Shown piece after piece: positions 32,465 to 44,960 of a DNA stretch of 64,000 nt (its first letter is position 1; each line of letters opens with the position of its first letter). Under the pieces are notes generated by a model, which did not search any database, was not told where the DNA came from, and saw only the letters and a program-made list of their open reading frames with translations. A program made the position numbers and the translations under genes. Location: positions 111,304,893-111,368,892 of the forward strand of contig CM077594.1 in NCBI GenBank assembly GCA_039654915.1, read 5' to 3'. Origin of the DNA: Aquilaria yunnanensis. Its lineage: Eukaryota > Streptophyta > Magnoliopsida > Malvales > Thymelaeaceae.

Positions 32465-32829
32465 GACCTCCCAATCTGTGTGTGTGTTGTTCATATATAT
32501 GTTGGACTACTGTGTGTGAGTAATGGGGATTAATTAATTATTAACTTTGAGTTAGTCAATGCATGACATATATGTGGGCTTTTCCATTAATAATGAGGAA
32601 GAAATTCACCACCTTTATATTTATATATCTATAGCAATTTAGCTTTGATTAACTTTTGTCCAATAGAATGTCATCAGATGCTTCACCATTTTTTTTATGT
32701 CTTCAATAATTTCTAGTTTTTCTTTTTGCGGAAAGAATGATCGATCTTTAATTATAAACCGAAAACTAGCTACTCACACATCAGACTCCATACTTACAAT
32801 TAATGGAAGTAATATCAGAAGGAAAATTG

Positions 32830-33190
32830 TCTTGCCGAAGCTGAAAATCTGAAAGTCCGAGCCCCTCCAGGTTTAAAATTTCCAGGTTTAGGATCCCATA
32901 CCATGCTCCATTTCGCATGTTGACAACGCCACTGCCATCTATATCCTCCATCGCTCCCTTTCCTCCAACACCTCTGTACTGGGAAAAAATGCTTTGCCAA
33001 GTGAAAGATTATGCGTTTTACATTTCGGAGCCTCCATGAACGAGGACATTGGGCTTGACACTTACCTTTAAGGACATGGGCACATAGAGAATTAGAATTT
33101 ATGAGAAGCTTCCGCCCTTGCTTAGCCTATATGGCCAAGTTAAAGCTTGATAAATCCAGAAAACCAATGTCACCCTTTTCCTTTGATAGA
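32830..33190 (-). pseudogene. LINE reverse-transcriptase C-terminal fragment
   Basis: Read on the minus strand, 33170-33100 gives IGFLDLSSFNLAI, a stop, AKQGRKLL (LINE consensus GF.DL..FN.A.LAKQ.WRLL). Then SLCAHVLKGK follows (consensus SL.ARVLKAKY), and near 32950 an RWRI segment and NMRNGAW (consensus RWR.G.G..V.IW...W), with frame changes between blocks. This is the region downstream of the polymerase core in plant L1-type LINEs. Both ends are missing. Dead. Confidence 0.6.
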
Positions 33191-33339
33191 GAGAGCCTAT
33201 CCCAAATAGACCAACCAATCCACCTTGCTCACTGTCCCAATAGACCAAAAAAGGCAAACATCATAAAAAACCACTTATGCTTTAACTTGGCCTAAATCGG
33301 CCACTTATGTTTTTTGGCGACTCAAAAAAATAAGTCACC

Positions 33340-33610
33340 CACTGTTGAGTTGTGATGATGTGGTCGGACACTGCCATTGGCGAGAAATGGCTTGTGAGGA
33401 GCAGGGGCGGAAGGTCCAGGAACTTTTGGGAGAAGTCAACGGAGGCGATGATGATTGCCATGCAGGATTTAGGCTTGCCGGGAGACTCTTCCCATCAGAA
33501 TGGGATGGGGGGCAGGCGAGTAAATCGGCGGAATCAGAGTCCCCCGCCTCTTTGGAGATTGAAAGTGGCTGTGGCCATTCGTTCATGTCGAGAATCGGAC
33601 CGTAGACACT
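33340..33610. other. GC-richer block with overlapping open frames
   Basis: About 270 bp are open in two plus frames (33345-33605, 33352-33624) and one minus frame (33335-33613). That pattern reflects base composition as much as coding. None of the three translations shows a family motif I recognise. It could be a captured gene piece or part of a transposon. Confidence 0.3.
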
Positions 33611-33877
33611 CATATAGTATATAGAAACTAATTAGACACTCACAAACTCCTGTTATTTGTACCAATTCAAATAAAATCTATTAAAAACATCACTTACATT
33701 ATTTGTGAGAGTTGCAGAACTTAATCAGGATGCACAAACATATATATAAATAGTATTAAAAACATCACCCAAATAGAAAATATTGAAAAAAAAATGTGAG
33801 ACATCAAATATTTGTCTTATGAGATTTTCAAAACCTACATTCATTCCCTATTGTCTCTTTTGAGATTTAAAATTAAT

Positions 33878-34988
33878 GGATTAATTACATTTTGAGACCC
33901 AACTTTTAATTCTATTTTAAGTTTTCTCCTTAACATATAAATTACTTCATTATTTTTTTTCAAATGACATAATATATTTATATATATTACTCCTTTTTTA
34001 CTTACCCTATTATTTTTTTTCCTTATGATTTAGTTTTCATTTACTTTTCATTGTTTGTATGTATTTTTGCTATATTTTTAATTTTTCAATCATCCCTAAT
34101 TAATAATGTCATTTTAGTTTTTGAAATTGGTTGTTACTTTCTATCCCTTTCACTTCTTTCAAAACTTGTAATGGTAACAATTAAAGCAAAAATAAAAAAA
34201 AAATGACAAGGTTCATTTTATAATAATATGAAAAAAATAAAAATTCACTTTAATCAAGTAAATGAAAGATTTGGTCATTTTAATGTAATTTTAGCTTTAT
34301 ATATTTATTGATTGAACAATTATTTTTTAAGAAACTCCCACTTAGAAAAATATTTTTTAAATTTTCTTAATTAAAAAAGGCACTAGCCCTTGGAGTAATT
34401 ATGATGACTATAAGATGAAATACAACAAATAGCAGTGTTGTTCATTGAATACTATCATCTCTTTAGTGAAAATGATGACAAAGAAGACTTTTTAAAGGAA
34501 TATAAATGCGAAGAATAGGTGAATTGTAATTGAAAAAAAATAATAGTCTCTTAGCAATCTCAATTTCACTCAATATCAAATATGAAAACAAATAATTATG
34601 ACTGAAAATCATTTGAGCTCCTAAAAAATTAGTAAATAATCAATAAGCATTTTGTCAAACAAAATTTTCTTACAAACCAATTAATTACCGAATAAGTATA
34701 TAAAATTAAAATTACAAAAAAATGACTAAATATGCATTAATTGAAATAAAAATGATTGAATTTTAAATAAAAATGGTGACCTCACTAAGAGATATTTTAA
34801 CAATTAAATTATAAAGATAAAAAAAAAATGTACAGACAATTGAGATGGTAAGTTGAAAGGAACAACATATATAAAAATGTATTTTATTGTATTATTTGAA
34901 AAAAGACAAGTAATGAAATAATTTATATGTTAATGAGAAAACTTAAACAAGAACTAGAATTAGGGTATCAAAGTATAACTAATTCATC
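33878..34988. mobile_element. Mutator-like TIR element, 1.1 kb
   Basis: Terminal inverted repeats of more than 100 bp: the left arm runs GGATTAATTACATTTTGAG with TTTTAAGTTTTCTCCTTAAC further in. The reverse complement of the right arm runs GATGAATTAGTTATACTTTG with TTTAAGTTTTCTCATTAAC. The flanks aaaattaat and aattttaat agree at 7 of 9 positions. No transposase; AT-rich interior. Confidence 0.7.
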
Positions 34989-35014
34989 AATTTTAATATT
35001 TAAAAGAGACTACA

Positions 35015-35133
35015 GGAGATACGTGTAAGGTTTTTAAAATATCTGGGGGTTTTAAGATGTTTAATTCTAAAATAGGAGAGACAAAGTGTAATTTAAAGCA
35101 AATGTCAGGGGGCAAATTGTAATTTTCCCTTTC
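35015..35133. mobile_element. Family B TIR-element end fragment
   Basis: The reverse complement starts GGGAAAATTACAATTTGCCC and continues with a TTACACTTTGTCTCTCC phrase, matching the ends of the elements at 9675 and 1558. The partner end is absent, so only a remnant survives. Confidence 0.5.
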
Positions 35134-35337
35134 ATTTTCCTATTTGAAAAACAAATTTATAAAAGTACCTCCAAACTATCATTTTAGTATTAACCTTTTT
35201 AAAATTTACATGCAAAAATGTGAATGATAAAAAGTAAAAATAACACATAATATTTTTAATTTTTCTTAATTTCTATTGTGTTTTGTCAATAATAAACATT
35301 CTCTTCTATATAAATTCCATTTACGAATTTTTTAATT

Positions 35338-36116
35338 GGAAAAAAATAAAAAATAAAAAACTATTAATGTTTTGGGATTGACTCGAATCAACCGCTAATA
35401 TATTTTTTTGTCCAAGTAAACCACTGACGTTATTTAAATAGCCGAATAAACCATTAACATTATTCAAATGACCAAATTCACCCATTGGGCATTAAAATCA
35501 AATGTAAATATTACAAAACTCCCTACTATCTTTTTGAACTTTGATACAGTTGACACTTATAGTTTAAAATAGTCCAAGTATGCTGCTTTCATTGTCGCAA
35601 TGGGAAATTAGCTAATATTTGATCAATGTTGGCACTGGGAATCATTTAAATAAATTATTTGATATTTTAAGAAAAGATAAAAAATAATGAAATAAACCAT
35701 TAAGATTTCCAATGTTCTCCATAAATAATGAAATAAACCTCTAATATTTCCAAATTTATTCACAAAATGGTAACTAGGGTCTCTGTGAAATGTAGAACAA
35801 AATATTAAATTTAACATAGAATGACAATTTGACTCATTTAAAAACATTAGGGGTTTATTCAGCCTAAAAAACAAATAAGTGGCCAAATTGGGAAAACAAA
35901 AAAAAATTGGTATTTTATTAGGTATTTTTTTTCGTTAAAACAAATGGAATATCTCATCTAAAAATGAAATATTCTATTAAATTGTCCCAAAGTGACTGAT
36001 TTGAGTTGACTAATTAATTTTAGTAATTTATTTGGCCAACAAAAATAGTAAAAAATAACATTAGTGGTCGAATCAAATCAACATAAAACATTAATAGTTT
36101 ATTTGTTATTTTAACC
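35338..36116. mobile_element. Mutator-like TIR element, about 780 bp
   Basis: Ends are GG at the left and CC at the right. About 75 bp in from each end the arms align: AACTATTAATGTTTTGGG on the left with AACTATTAATGTTTTATG on the inverted right. Words like TAAACCATTAA recur inside. The flanks tttttaatt (35329-35337) and tttataatt (36117-36125) agree at 8 of 9 bases. Non-coding. Confidence 0.7.
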
Positions 36117-38289
36117 TTTATAATTCTCTAAATATTTCATGAATATAACGATACGACACAAATAATGAATAAAGCTCTCACGTTTATGCTTTGGTCCAAA
36201 TCTGGAACCATTGGTTTTCTCGACTCAAATAAATCATTCTTATTCTTAAATTGGCTTAAATTAATCACCCAAGAACCATTAAATTAGTAAAATTGTGAGA
36301 TATTTTGTTATATTAGTTACTCATTGGGTCCTCCCCAAAGTTCCAATTTCCCCCATATAAAAAACTGATAATAGTTTATGTCACTTACATTTCGCTTGCT
36401 ATCTCTTTAATTATTGTCCTGGATGTGTAATATTTAGGGACGCCATGACCAGACCCAACAAATGACAAATAGCTAAGCAATAAAGGTTCGGGTGAGAAGA
36501 CGGTCAGCTGTTCAATTCTTCCGTATTAATTGGGGCAGTAGTGGTACGTTGGGGTGAAAGCACAGTGGGTTGAGTTATCTTTTCTTTGGATGCGAACAAT
36601 GAACTCGGAACATGTAGAGGGAGTGGTGGAACCTGTAGCGATTCGGATCAAAGTATTTGGTACAACTTACAAGAGGTAGCCTATATATCTTGAGTTCTTT
36701 GAAGAGTGCTTATTTTGTCGAATTGAAGCAAATAATGGGGCCTTCCTAAAGTTTTCATGTTTTAAGTGGGTGGTTTGGCCCATTTTGATGATGCTAGTGG
36801 CTGATTTGAGCCAGAAAATAATGATAGTTGATTCGGCTTGAATCATAAAGATAGGTAATTTGTTAGTGTTTTTCCTTTTGCTTATCGTATATGCCTTATG
36901 TTTTACGGGCCACTACTAATTAAGTTCACAGTAGAATTACTCACCTAAGAATTATCCTAAAGCGCTTGATCAAATGAAAGTGTAAATTACAAAAGACAAA
37001 ACATGCTAAGGTTTATAGTTTACCACTTCTTATGTCCATTGGGGATCTATAATCTTTTCAAATGGAGTCCCCGTATATACGCAAGTACTGTTTTTTTTAA
37101 AGGTAAAATACACAAAGACTAATCCAAAATTGTGACTAAATAATCAAACATATAATTTACATGCATGAAATAATTGTAAAAAAACTTATTTTTAGAATAA
37201 AACTAGGTAAATTGGCTGCACGTTACGACGGAAATTTATTGTTTTGATATTTGATTATAAATAACCAAAGTTTATGACCTATGAAGACATGTAACAATAT
37301 TTTAAAAACTCAAAGAAAGGGTCAATTGTCCGAAATAAAAGTTTGAGAACCAAAAAGATAAAGTACAAAATTTTGGAGTTACAGTGATTCAATATGTACT
37401 AGCATTTAATATAAATATAGTACAATATTTATTAAATAACAAAGTTTCGAGTTGAAGAGAGAAAAATTTAGAATTCTAGTAATTAAAAATGAGTTTAACT
37501 ATTGATAAAATAATTTTTTCCATGAAAAAAATTGAGATTTAGAGTTGACATAAAATCAAGTATAATCTTTATACAATAAAGTTTCAAAATTAATAGGGTA
37601 AAGAGTGAAATTTTAGTAACTAAAATTGGTGTTTTACTATTGAGAAAAAACAATCAAAATTAAAACAATTTTGAATAGAAATTCAAGAAAAATGTTTTTC
37701 TTTGGCTCCTTGTGCTGTCAAAGCTCATTATAAATATATTCTTTCTTCCCTCTCAATGATTTTTTCAAAGCATGAACTTTTTAAAAATTTCACTGAAAAA
37801 ATAAACTTATTAAAACTTTATTATCTACTATATCCCTTAATCCCAAATGAATGTCATCTTATGAAAATAATGCTTGCATATTTGGTGATTGGAGGTTAGC
37901 ATAATTAATGTCTGCTTGTTTGATAAAGTAGACAGGCACCACTTAGATGATTAGCATTTATGAGGAGTTTTGTTGCCTGGGAAGGGACTGAGAGTTTTGT
38001 TTATCAGAGCTAGGGCTTATAAAAACAGAATAACAACATTTTATTTAGTTAATACTGGATAGATTTGTTGTGCACTCATATAGACAATTCTTGTTTTACA
38101 AAATCCTAACTCCACCCTTATAGTTAATAAGGAGTTTACCATTGAATTTGCACACAAAAAAGGAGAAAAAAAGATCAAAATGACATATAAAAGTTAGAGA
38201 CTAAAACAAAAGAAAGGTCATGCCATTGTATAGGAAAAAGTAAGAAAAAAAAATACCATAGATCTACAGTAAAATGCGATTGTGTTTTA

Positions 38290-38290
<1 letters not shown>
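36117..38290. other. Intergenic DNA, no gene seen
   Basis: No supported gene. The 36165-36870 part has weakly inverted phrases (AATCATTCTTATT.. / CATCATCAAAATGGGCC) that may be a further decayed Mutator-like element. The ORF at 37702-37899 has no recognisable domain. Confidence 0.45.

Positions 38291-38325
<35 letters not shown>
38291..38325. repeat. (TA)n microsatellite
   Basis: About 17 TA units. Confidence 0.95.
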
Positions 38326-38327
<2 letters not shown>

Positions 38328-38399
38328 AAATAGTCAAACTACTTTATTGCTGTTAAGAAAATTATTGATTGTACCTAGACAAATGTGTATGTCTTTATG

Positions 38400-38818
38400 A
38401 AAAATAAAGACAAAAGTGCCTCATTAGCCCTTGAACTTGTACATTTATTCTCATTTGGTCTCTTAAGCATCTTTTGCTTAATTTTCCAGACGTTTGAAGA
38501 GAGAAGTGAGTAATGAGAAAGTTTAATGTTTAGGTGGAAAGAAACATGAAAGTTGAGGGGTTAAAATATGATTTTTTTCCAAAAAATAATTAATTTTATG
38601 GAGAAGAGAATGACCCACTTTTTTATATTTTTTAAGATAAAATAGATTTATTTTCTATTCAAATATATGTTATTAAGTTTAAGGGGTAGGCTGAGAAATT
38701 TTTTTTGCTACAGAAATTAAGGATGTTCCATTGCCAAATTATATATTTTCAATCAATAATTTTTATGAAAAAAGAGGTGTCCATAGGCCTCCATAATTTG
38801 TATGTAAATCTGTCACTA
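38400..38818. mobile_element. Degenerate hAT MITE, right part
   Basis: The reverse complement of the right end reads TAGTGACAGATTTACATAC then GGAGGCC, close to the hAT terminus at 46607 (CAGTGGTGAATCTAG then GGAGGTC). Internal words such as TTGTACATTTATTCTCATTTGG are also shared with 46.86 kb. The left end is not identified and the start given is only where similarity becomes visible. Confidence 0.4.
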
Positions 38819-38916
38819 TTTGCATCTCATGTGAGAGTGTTTCTTTTTAAAATGTTATATAAGTTTTAAAAACTTTAATTTAAACTATTTTGTAAATGTC
38901 TTTCAGAAAATTACTA

Positions 38917-39145
38917 CTCCTTTCAACTCATATTCTTTGAAATATTTGACTTTTTTGAATGATTTGACTTGAATTTATTCACATTATTGTTCTTCAGAAA
39001 AAAATTAAAAAATATATTTATAAATTATAGGTCTTTATTTGTCATTTATATACAAAGATCTTTCATTTACATACTAAAATTTTGAAATAAAAAACTATAG
39101 ATTAATTTTTAAATAATGAATATTATAAAGAACCTAAGACGAAAG
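38917..39145. mobile_element. Stowaway-type MITE
   Basis: The left end CTCCTTTCAACTCATATTC and the inverted right end CTTTCGTCTTAGGTTC are decayed Stowaway termini, each bordered by TA (38915-38916 and 39146-39147). The interior is AT-rich and similar to the 18.4-kb copy (TTGACTTGAATTTATTCACAT). Confidence 0.55.
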
Positions 39146-39909
39146 TAGTATATATTACCAACAATTTTACAGTTTATAGAAAATTTGAGGGAATTATTAA
39201 AATTTTATTTATTTATTTTTATACTCAGAAACATGTATAAGGTATATTAAGATATTATAGAGTTACTAAGAAAAATTGTGGGAAGATTTATCTTCTTAAG
39301 ATTTGGAAGGTATTAAGCCATAAATTGGCACAAATGGTGCACAATACATCGGATGTGAATCAAACGCCGTTTGGAGGGTGGGTGTCCCAGAAAACTAACA
39401 ACTCGGCTGTATGCTGTGGACACTTTTGTCGATGTGAATGTAAAACGATTTTATCTCTTACTAATGTCGGCAAGGCTACTGTTTCAGGTGACATAGTGTG
39501 TGTTTCCGAACATTATGGGTAAACCGAATTTTTACAAAATTACCAGGGGCTTTTCTGTAAGTTAATTCTAAACGAAACGAACGACGTTAGCGTTTGAGGC
39601 TTTTTGTCTTGCCTCCCAAATCCAAAATCGAATTCCAATTTCCAACTCCCGGGATCGTCGTTCTCGAAAAGTTGGAAATTTTTTTGGTTTCCTGAATCTC
39701 TCCCGCCACTTGCTTGCGAGGGAAACTGAAATTTGAAAATAAAAAAGAGCAAAAAAATAATCAGGGTAAAACCACGACCCCCAATTCAATTTCTCTCATG
39801 AATTTTCCGATCACCGTGCCCAAATCCGAATCTCACAAGTCGCAGTCGCTTTCTGTTGGTTGAATAATAGCATTCCAAGCAGATTCAGAGTGTGAGAAGC
39901 AGATTAACT

Positions 39910-42900
39910 ATGGCTGTTAGCTCGGGTTCTGCTTCCAGAGACAAAATATCTGGTCAAGCCAAGAACAATACAAAGTGCGAGGGAGGGGCTCGGGTTGATG
40001 GAGGCAGGATCTATGATCCTCAAAATGGAAAGACCTGTCATCAGGTACAGCTTTCAAATACCCAGCTCATCTTTTTCGATGTCGTCTGTTGGATAGTGTG
40101 GAAGTGTTCAATTACGCCGGGAATATGTTTCCCTGAGGGCTCTTTGTTTGTCTCCGATTACGGTTCTTAACTATTCTGCCAATTTCTTCCTGGACTTCCA
40201 AATGTTCATCCAAATTCTTGAACAGGATTTTCATCCAAATTGTCCGGTAGCCGTGTAAGCGTCTACCTAGGATTTACAGTTTATCTCAACTTAATGTTTT
40301 GTCCATCTAAACTATCTCCCTTTTTTTGGATGTAATTTGAGATTATTTTTTTTACGATCTTAATCGTTTTGAATATTGCAAGTAACCCGTCTGTTTCATT
40401 TTCTATCACAATTATGCGTCATGTAGTTTAACGCTGTGATTGTTCATGATTTGTCTTGGAATTTCGCTCTCTATTTTAGCTTTTCCCCCGCTAGTTTGTG
40501 TCCTCTGGTCTAACGTATGCTTGTTCCTGCGTTTGTCTGAAATGTTCTAGTGTCGACAAAAGACAATGGATTTTGGAGCAACGTGTAAGAACCCTAAAAA
40601 AGGGAAGCAATGCACAATCAATTACTGTCACAAATGTCTGTTGAACAGGTATATGTTGCGCTGCTTATTGATTAGTGCCGTTTTGTTTTATTATTATTAT
40701 TTTTTAATACCGTAAAAGTGGATTAACTTGAGAGTTCCTCTAATTCCTAACACTGTTTGGTGGGCGTTGAATAGATATGGAGAGAACGCAGGAGAAGTGT
40801 CTCAGCTTCATGATTGGACATGTCCCAAGTGCAAAGGCATTTGCAACTGCAGTGTTTGCATGTAAAGCTTAACTTATGCTTGTTTCTCTTTTTTTTTTTC
40901 CCTTCTTGAAGAATTATTTTTGACTCTCACTGTTCCTTGACTTCCCAGGAAGAAATTAGGACACAGACCTACAGGCATTTTGGTACACAAGGCAAAGGAA
41001 AATGGATTTTCTTCTGTCTCACAAATGCTTGAAGTCAAAGGGCATGCAAATTTTGGTCATGGGAATGCGAAAGGAAGTGATGTTGTTCTTTCACCAGAGA
41101 AAGAACCTGTCGCGGACAAGGTGTGAAATTGTCTTACTACGAACAGTTCATCATTTATGGTTTTCAATGCTTTGGATCAATCTTAATTTTTTTGTAAGTT
41201 AACTGATGTTTCCAGGATGAATCTCTGGTTGCTTCACCAAGGAAACCTGGGAAGGAAAATTCTTTTCATGAAAATACTGATTCTAGGTTAACTCATCAAA
41301 ACATGATGCCAAATTTTGTTGAAGAAATAACCAGGAATAAAAAACAGGGAGGAGAAAAGGAACTGTTCAATGGAAACAAAGTTCATAAAGCTTCTTTGGG
41401 GAAGAACTGTCCCAAAAAACATAGAGTTTCTGAAGGAGCTCCAATTGAAGAACAGCAAGGTGAACCTGATGGTGAGTGCTTTGAAGAGAAAAAGATGCAT
41501 GCAACACAATGCCCAAAGGACAATGGCTTTGTTGCTCGTGGAGGAGCAGGAATTGATTTTCGCAAGGGAAAGGGTGCAGGAGACTCAAATAGTGCTAAAA
41601 ATAGTTTCCAGATATCTGAAGTGCAGAAAAATGGGAGATCTAGGGTTGAACTTGCGGGAAAAAAGATTCTCAAGGTGGATGTTTCTGAAATTGATGCCTC
41701 CAATCCAACTCTACATAATAGTAATTATTCCAGTGACAACACAGAACCAGGAGCTTCAACCGTCCTTGAAGATAATAAAACTAGATCCAAGCCCAAGGAA
41801 GTTATAGAGTCTAGTAAAATTGAAATGTGTGAACAAAAAGACCAACAGTTTGGTGTCAGCATTCGTTTGCCCCAGGGCACCGGCTCAGTAACTGTTGCCG
41901 GCATTCAATTGGCTCCTGAAGATGTTGGACCGGCATTGCAGTTCCTAGAGTTCTGTGCAGCTTTCAGAGAGGTATACGTGTGTGTTTTCCATCTTAAGTT
42001 CTTATTTTTCGGCAAAAATATACAATGGCACATCCTTTCTAAATCAGTTGAAAGCTGGAGTCTCATCACTTCGACAAAACAAGGACAAGTGGGTGCTTTC
42101 TGCTCACCCTATTGGTTGACGGGAGCTGTCTGCTCTTGCCCTATTAAAAACATGTTGCATGATTCAATTATAGTGATAAATAATATCTTTTTGCGTCCAT
42201 ATTATAGTGGTTGATATTTTTGCTGTTGTTTCTTTTCAAACAGGTCCTTGATATGAAGAAAGGACGACCTGAATCTGTGATTAGAGAAATAACACGTGGG
42301 CGAAGTGGACGCCATGCACCTTACTCTTCGGTTGCTCAAATTCATATTCAGCTTCTGTCAATCATAGAAAGAGATACGGCAAAAGGGTAAACTAATTTCT
42401 CTAATTTTGTATTTTTTATACTTTGAGGTAGATATTCAGATTATTTACTGAATTAATTGCTTAGGTTTTCATCCCTGAGCACAAGTGGCCAAAATTCATG
42501 GGTGCAAGCACTTGGGCAATGTGTTGCTGAATCAGAATACAAGCTGGAAGAAATTCCATCTGATATGTTTGTTAAGGGCGTTGGTGCATACAACATGTTG
42601 TGCATCTCTGGAAAACTTAAACTCTTGAATTTTTTATGTGATGAAGTCCTTTGCACCACGTAAGTACTATGGATGGAGCCTAGAGATCCTTTAGAAAGTT
42701 AGATCTCCAATGCATGTCTACATAAATATTTTCTGTTAATACTCTTGTTTTTCCAGCTTATTGCGAGGATAAGTTGTTTGGAGCTTTTCTTCTATTGAAT
42801 GTAGAAAATTTTCTTTTAGGACCTTGAGGGGGTGGATTGACAGTCAAAATATAAAGATAGTTGATACAGAAAAGGAAGCAAGAGAAAAGGTTCTTGTAGC

Positions 42901-44960
42901 AAAAAATAAGGTAACCAAATATGGGAAGCTGCATCTTGGACTTCATATTGTTTTTCCAAGATAATGATGTGAAAGAGAAATGTCTCCATTCTTACAGGAA
43001 AAACTTTTGAAGCAAAAAATGCTGGATGAAGTGGCAAAAGCGATTATAGCAAAAAATGGAGCCCCTCTTTCAATATCTGAGCATGAGGCCATCCTCTCGG
43101 AAATTAGAAGAGAAGCTTCTCAAGCTCATTCAGAGATGGTGGAGGCGATGAATTTGTTACCAAAAAGTATGGCCTGTTTTCCTTTTCCAGTTCTCAGAGT
43201 TTGGCCTGTCTTGTTGTAGCTGAAGTTTTTATAAACTCTTTGCATAGCAATATGGTTCATGCCTTTCCCGAGGAGCTATTGACAAAAAAAAAAAACATAT
43301 GCAATTCCAACTATATCAGGAAATACTTCGAGTTGTATGTCTATAGACTATGGACCTGCTACGATGAAAAAGAATATGCATTTCCTAAGTATCAAACTTT
43401 GATTCAAATATACTTTGCTCGTCACTTTTCTCTAAATGATTTCAAGTGCCTGCATGTGACGTACTACTCATGCTTTTCTTAAAGCTGCTTATGCAATCAT
43501 TTGGTGCTTAGTTTATCGGTTTGTCAAACATGAATTTTTTTTCCATTTTAAATTAAGCATCTCTGTTGCATACAGTGTCATGTTTTAAATAAATTGTGGT
43601 TTTCATGACCTGTGATGAATGAAAAAAAAATGCATTGTGATGTACCTTTCAATACAATTTTCTACAGAGAGACAAAGATCTGATGCTATCAGAACTGAGC
43701 CTATTATAGTGGATGATGAGGGTCATGCTTTTTGGAGCCTAAGAGGGTATAAAGGGGGACTAAATTTATTGCTCCAAGGTCAGTTTTAATGCTTTTGTTT
43801 TTTGGTATTAATAGTGAATATGTATCTGTGCTTTCTGTCTCGAAAAAGAGGATGAAATTTATGAGTGGTTTTTATTTGCGGTCTTGGAGCAGATATTGGG
43901 ACACTGGATGTATGTCAGCCCGATGAGAAGTGGTTTGCCTATGAGGCAGGGCAGAAAGAAGATGTGGATAAATATATATCTTCCCTAAGGTGACTGCAAT
44001 TTAGGTTTCCTATACTTGCTGCAGATTATTACTGATGCTTTTCTGTTTCTTGGAGTTTTCTTTATGGCAACGGATTTGTACTAAATTTTTCTGGTAAAGT
44101 TTGTGGTGAATTGAGAAGAGAATCTGTACTTTGCATATAATGCCGTTTATAGGTAGATGGTGTTTCATGTCTAACATGTTGATTTCAGAAGATCAACCTA
44201 TTAATAGAGCATAACTATAGTGCCCCTTCATCCTATAATTATCATTAATTTTTTTTAACTTTTTAGAATTGAGTTTAGCTTGATTTTTTATATTAGTTAA
44301 AAAAATTTAATGGAATGTTTGCAGGCTATAAGATTTTATCTAGTTTTTGCATGTAAATTTGTATATTAATGTGTCATTTACTATAATATTTATCAAGTTA
44401 AACATAAGTATAAAATGTAAAAAAAGTGACTCACTCTGTCGTCTCATGATGCTTGTCTATTCAAGTGGCGAATATCTATCAAAACGGTGATGTTTATGGG
44501 ATTTCATCTCATTATTTCTTGGCAAGAGTGTTGTTCTATTAATTATTGCTACCTTGCTTTCAAATGAATTTATTGTGCCATTGACTTTCAACAGTTAATT
44601 GTTATACTTATCTGGCCTTTCAAAAAAAAAAATGATATACTTATCTGTGTCATCAACCCCAATTTAGTTGAGATTAAGATGTAAGGTGATGATGACATAA
44701 TAGCAATTTATGTCGATTGAGACCTTCCTTGGAGCTTGCAAATGGTTGCTAATTGCAATGCTGGAGTCTCCAGTTCTCTATATAACGCTGACTGTTCCGA
44801 TGGTAGCCACCACGGATGTGTTTTAATTTAACATGCAGCTGCTGCCCTGCTAATCTATCTATTGGTTTCTATGTTCTAGTAAAAGTTTTCAATGGCTTTC
44901 CCTGGCAGAACCAAAAGGCTAAGGATCCGGCGAACCTATCTACAAGCTTCCAAGTGCTGA
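39910..44960 (+). CDS. CDCA7-like protein: four-CXXC zinc finger plus DDT-like domain
   Basis: Exons by GT-AG reading: 39910-40044, 40551-40648, 40775-40861, 40949-41120, 41216-41971, 42244-42386, 42465-42659, 42820-42910, 42998-43166, 43668-43778, 43893-43989, 44909-44960. They total 2106 nt and keep frame throughout, for about 701 residues. Residues 43-106 are a zf-4CXXC_R1 finger: CHQC, C57, C66, CHKC, CPKC, then CNCSVC, with LNRYGE as in human CDCA7. Residues about 400-550 resemble a DDT domain (LQFLEFCAAFREVL), followed by a charged helical stretch, an HAFWSLRGY segment and a basic tail RTKRLRIRR. In animals CDCA7 recruits the remodeller HELLS for DNA methylation. This plant form is larger, and the residues before CHKC (INY) differ from the human GQF. 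The ATG chosen follows an in-frame upstream region with no other ATG. A weak E2F-like site (TCTCCCGCC, 39699) lies upstream. Confidence 0.85.

Noticed and set aside
37702..37899. 65-codon ORF
   Set aside because: AT-rich, no recognisable domain, and no neighbouring exons or splice sites.
39325..39789. ORFs upstream of the CDCA7-like gene
   Set aside because: They overlap each other on both strands in the promoter and leader region and show no domain.
41367..41807. Long ORFs overlapping the CDCA7-like gene in other frames (41370-41807 plus, 41383-41703 minus)
   Set aside because: They are shadows of the long fifth exon, which has the zinc-finger protein in frame on both sides.
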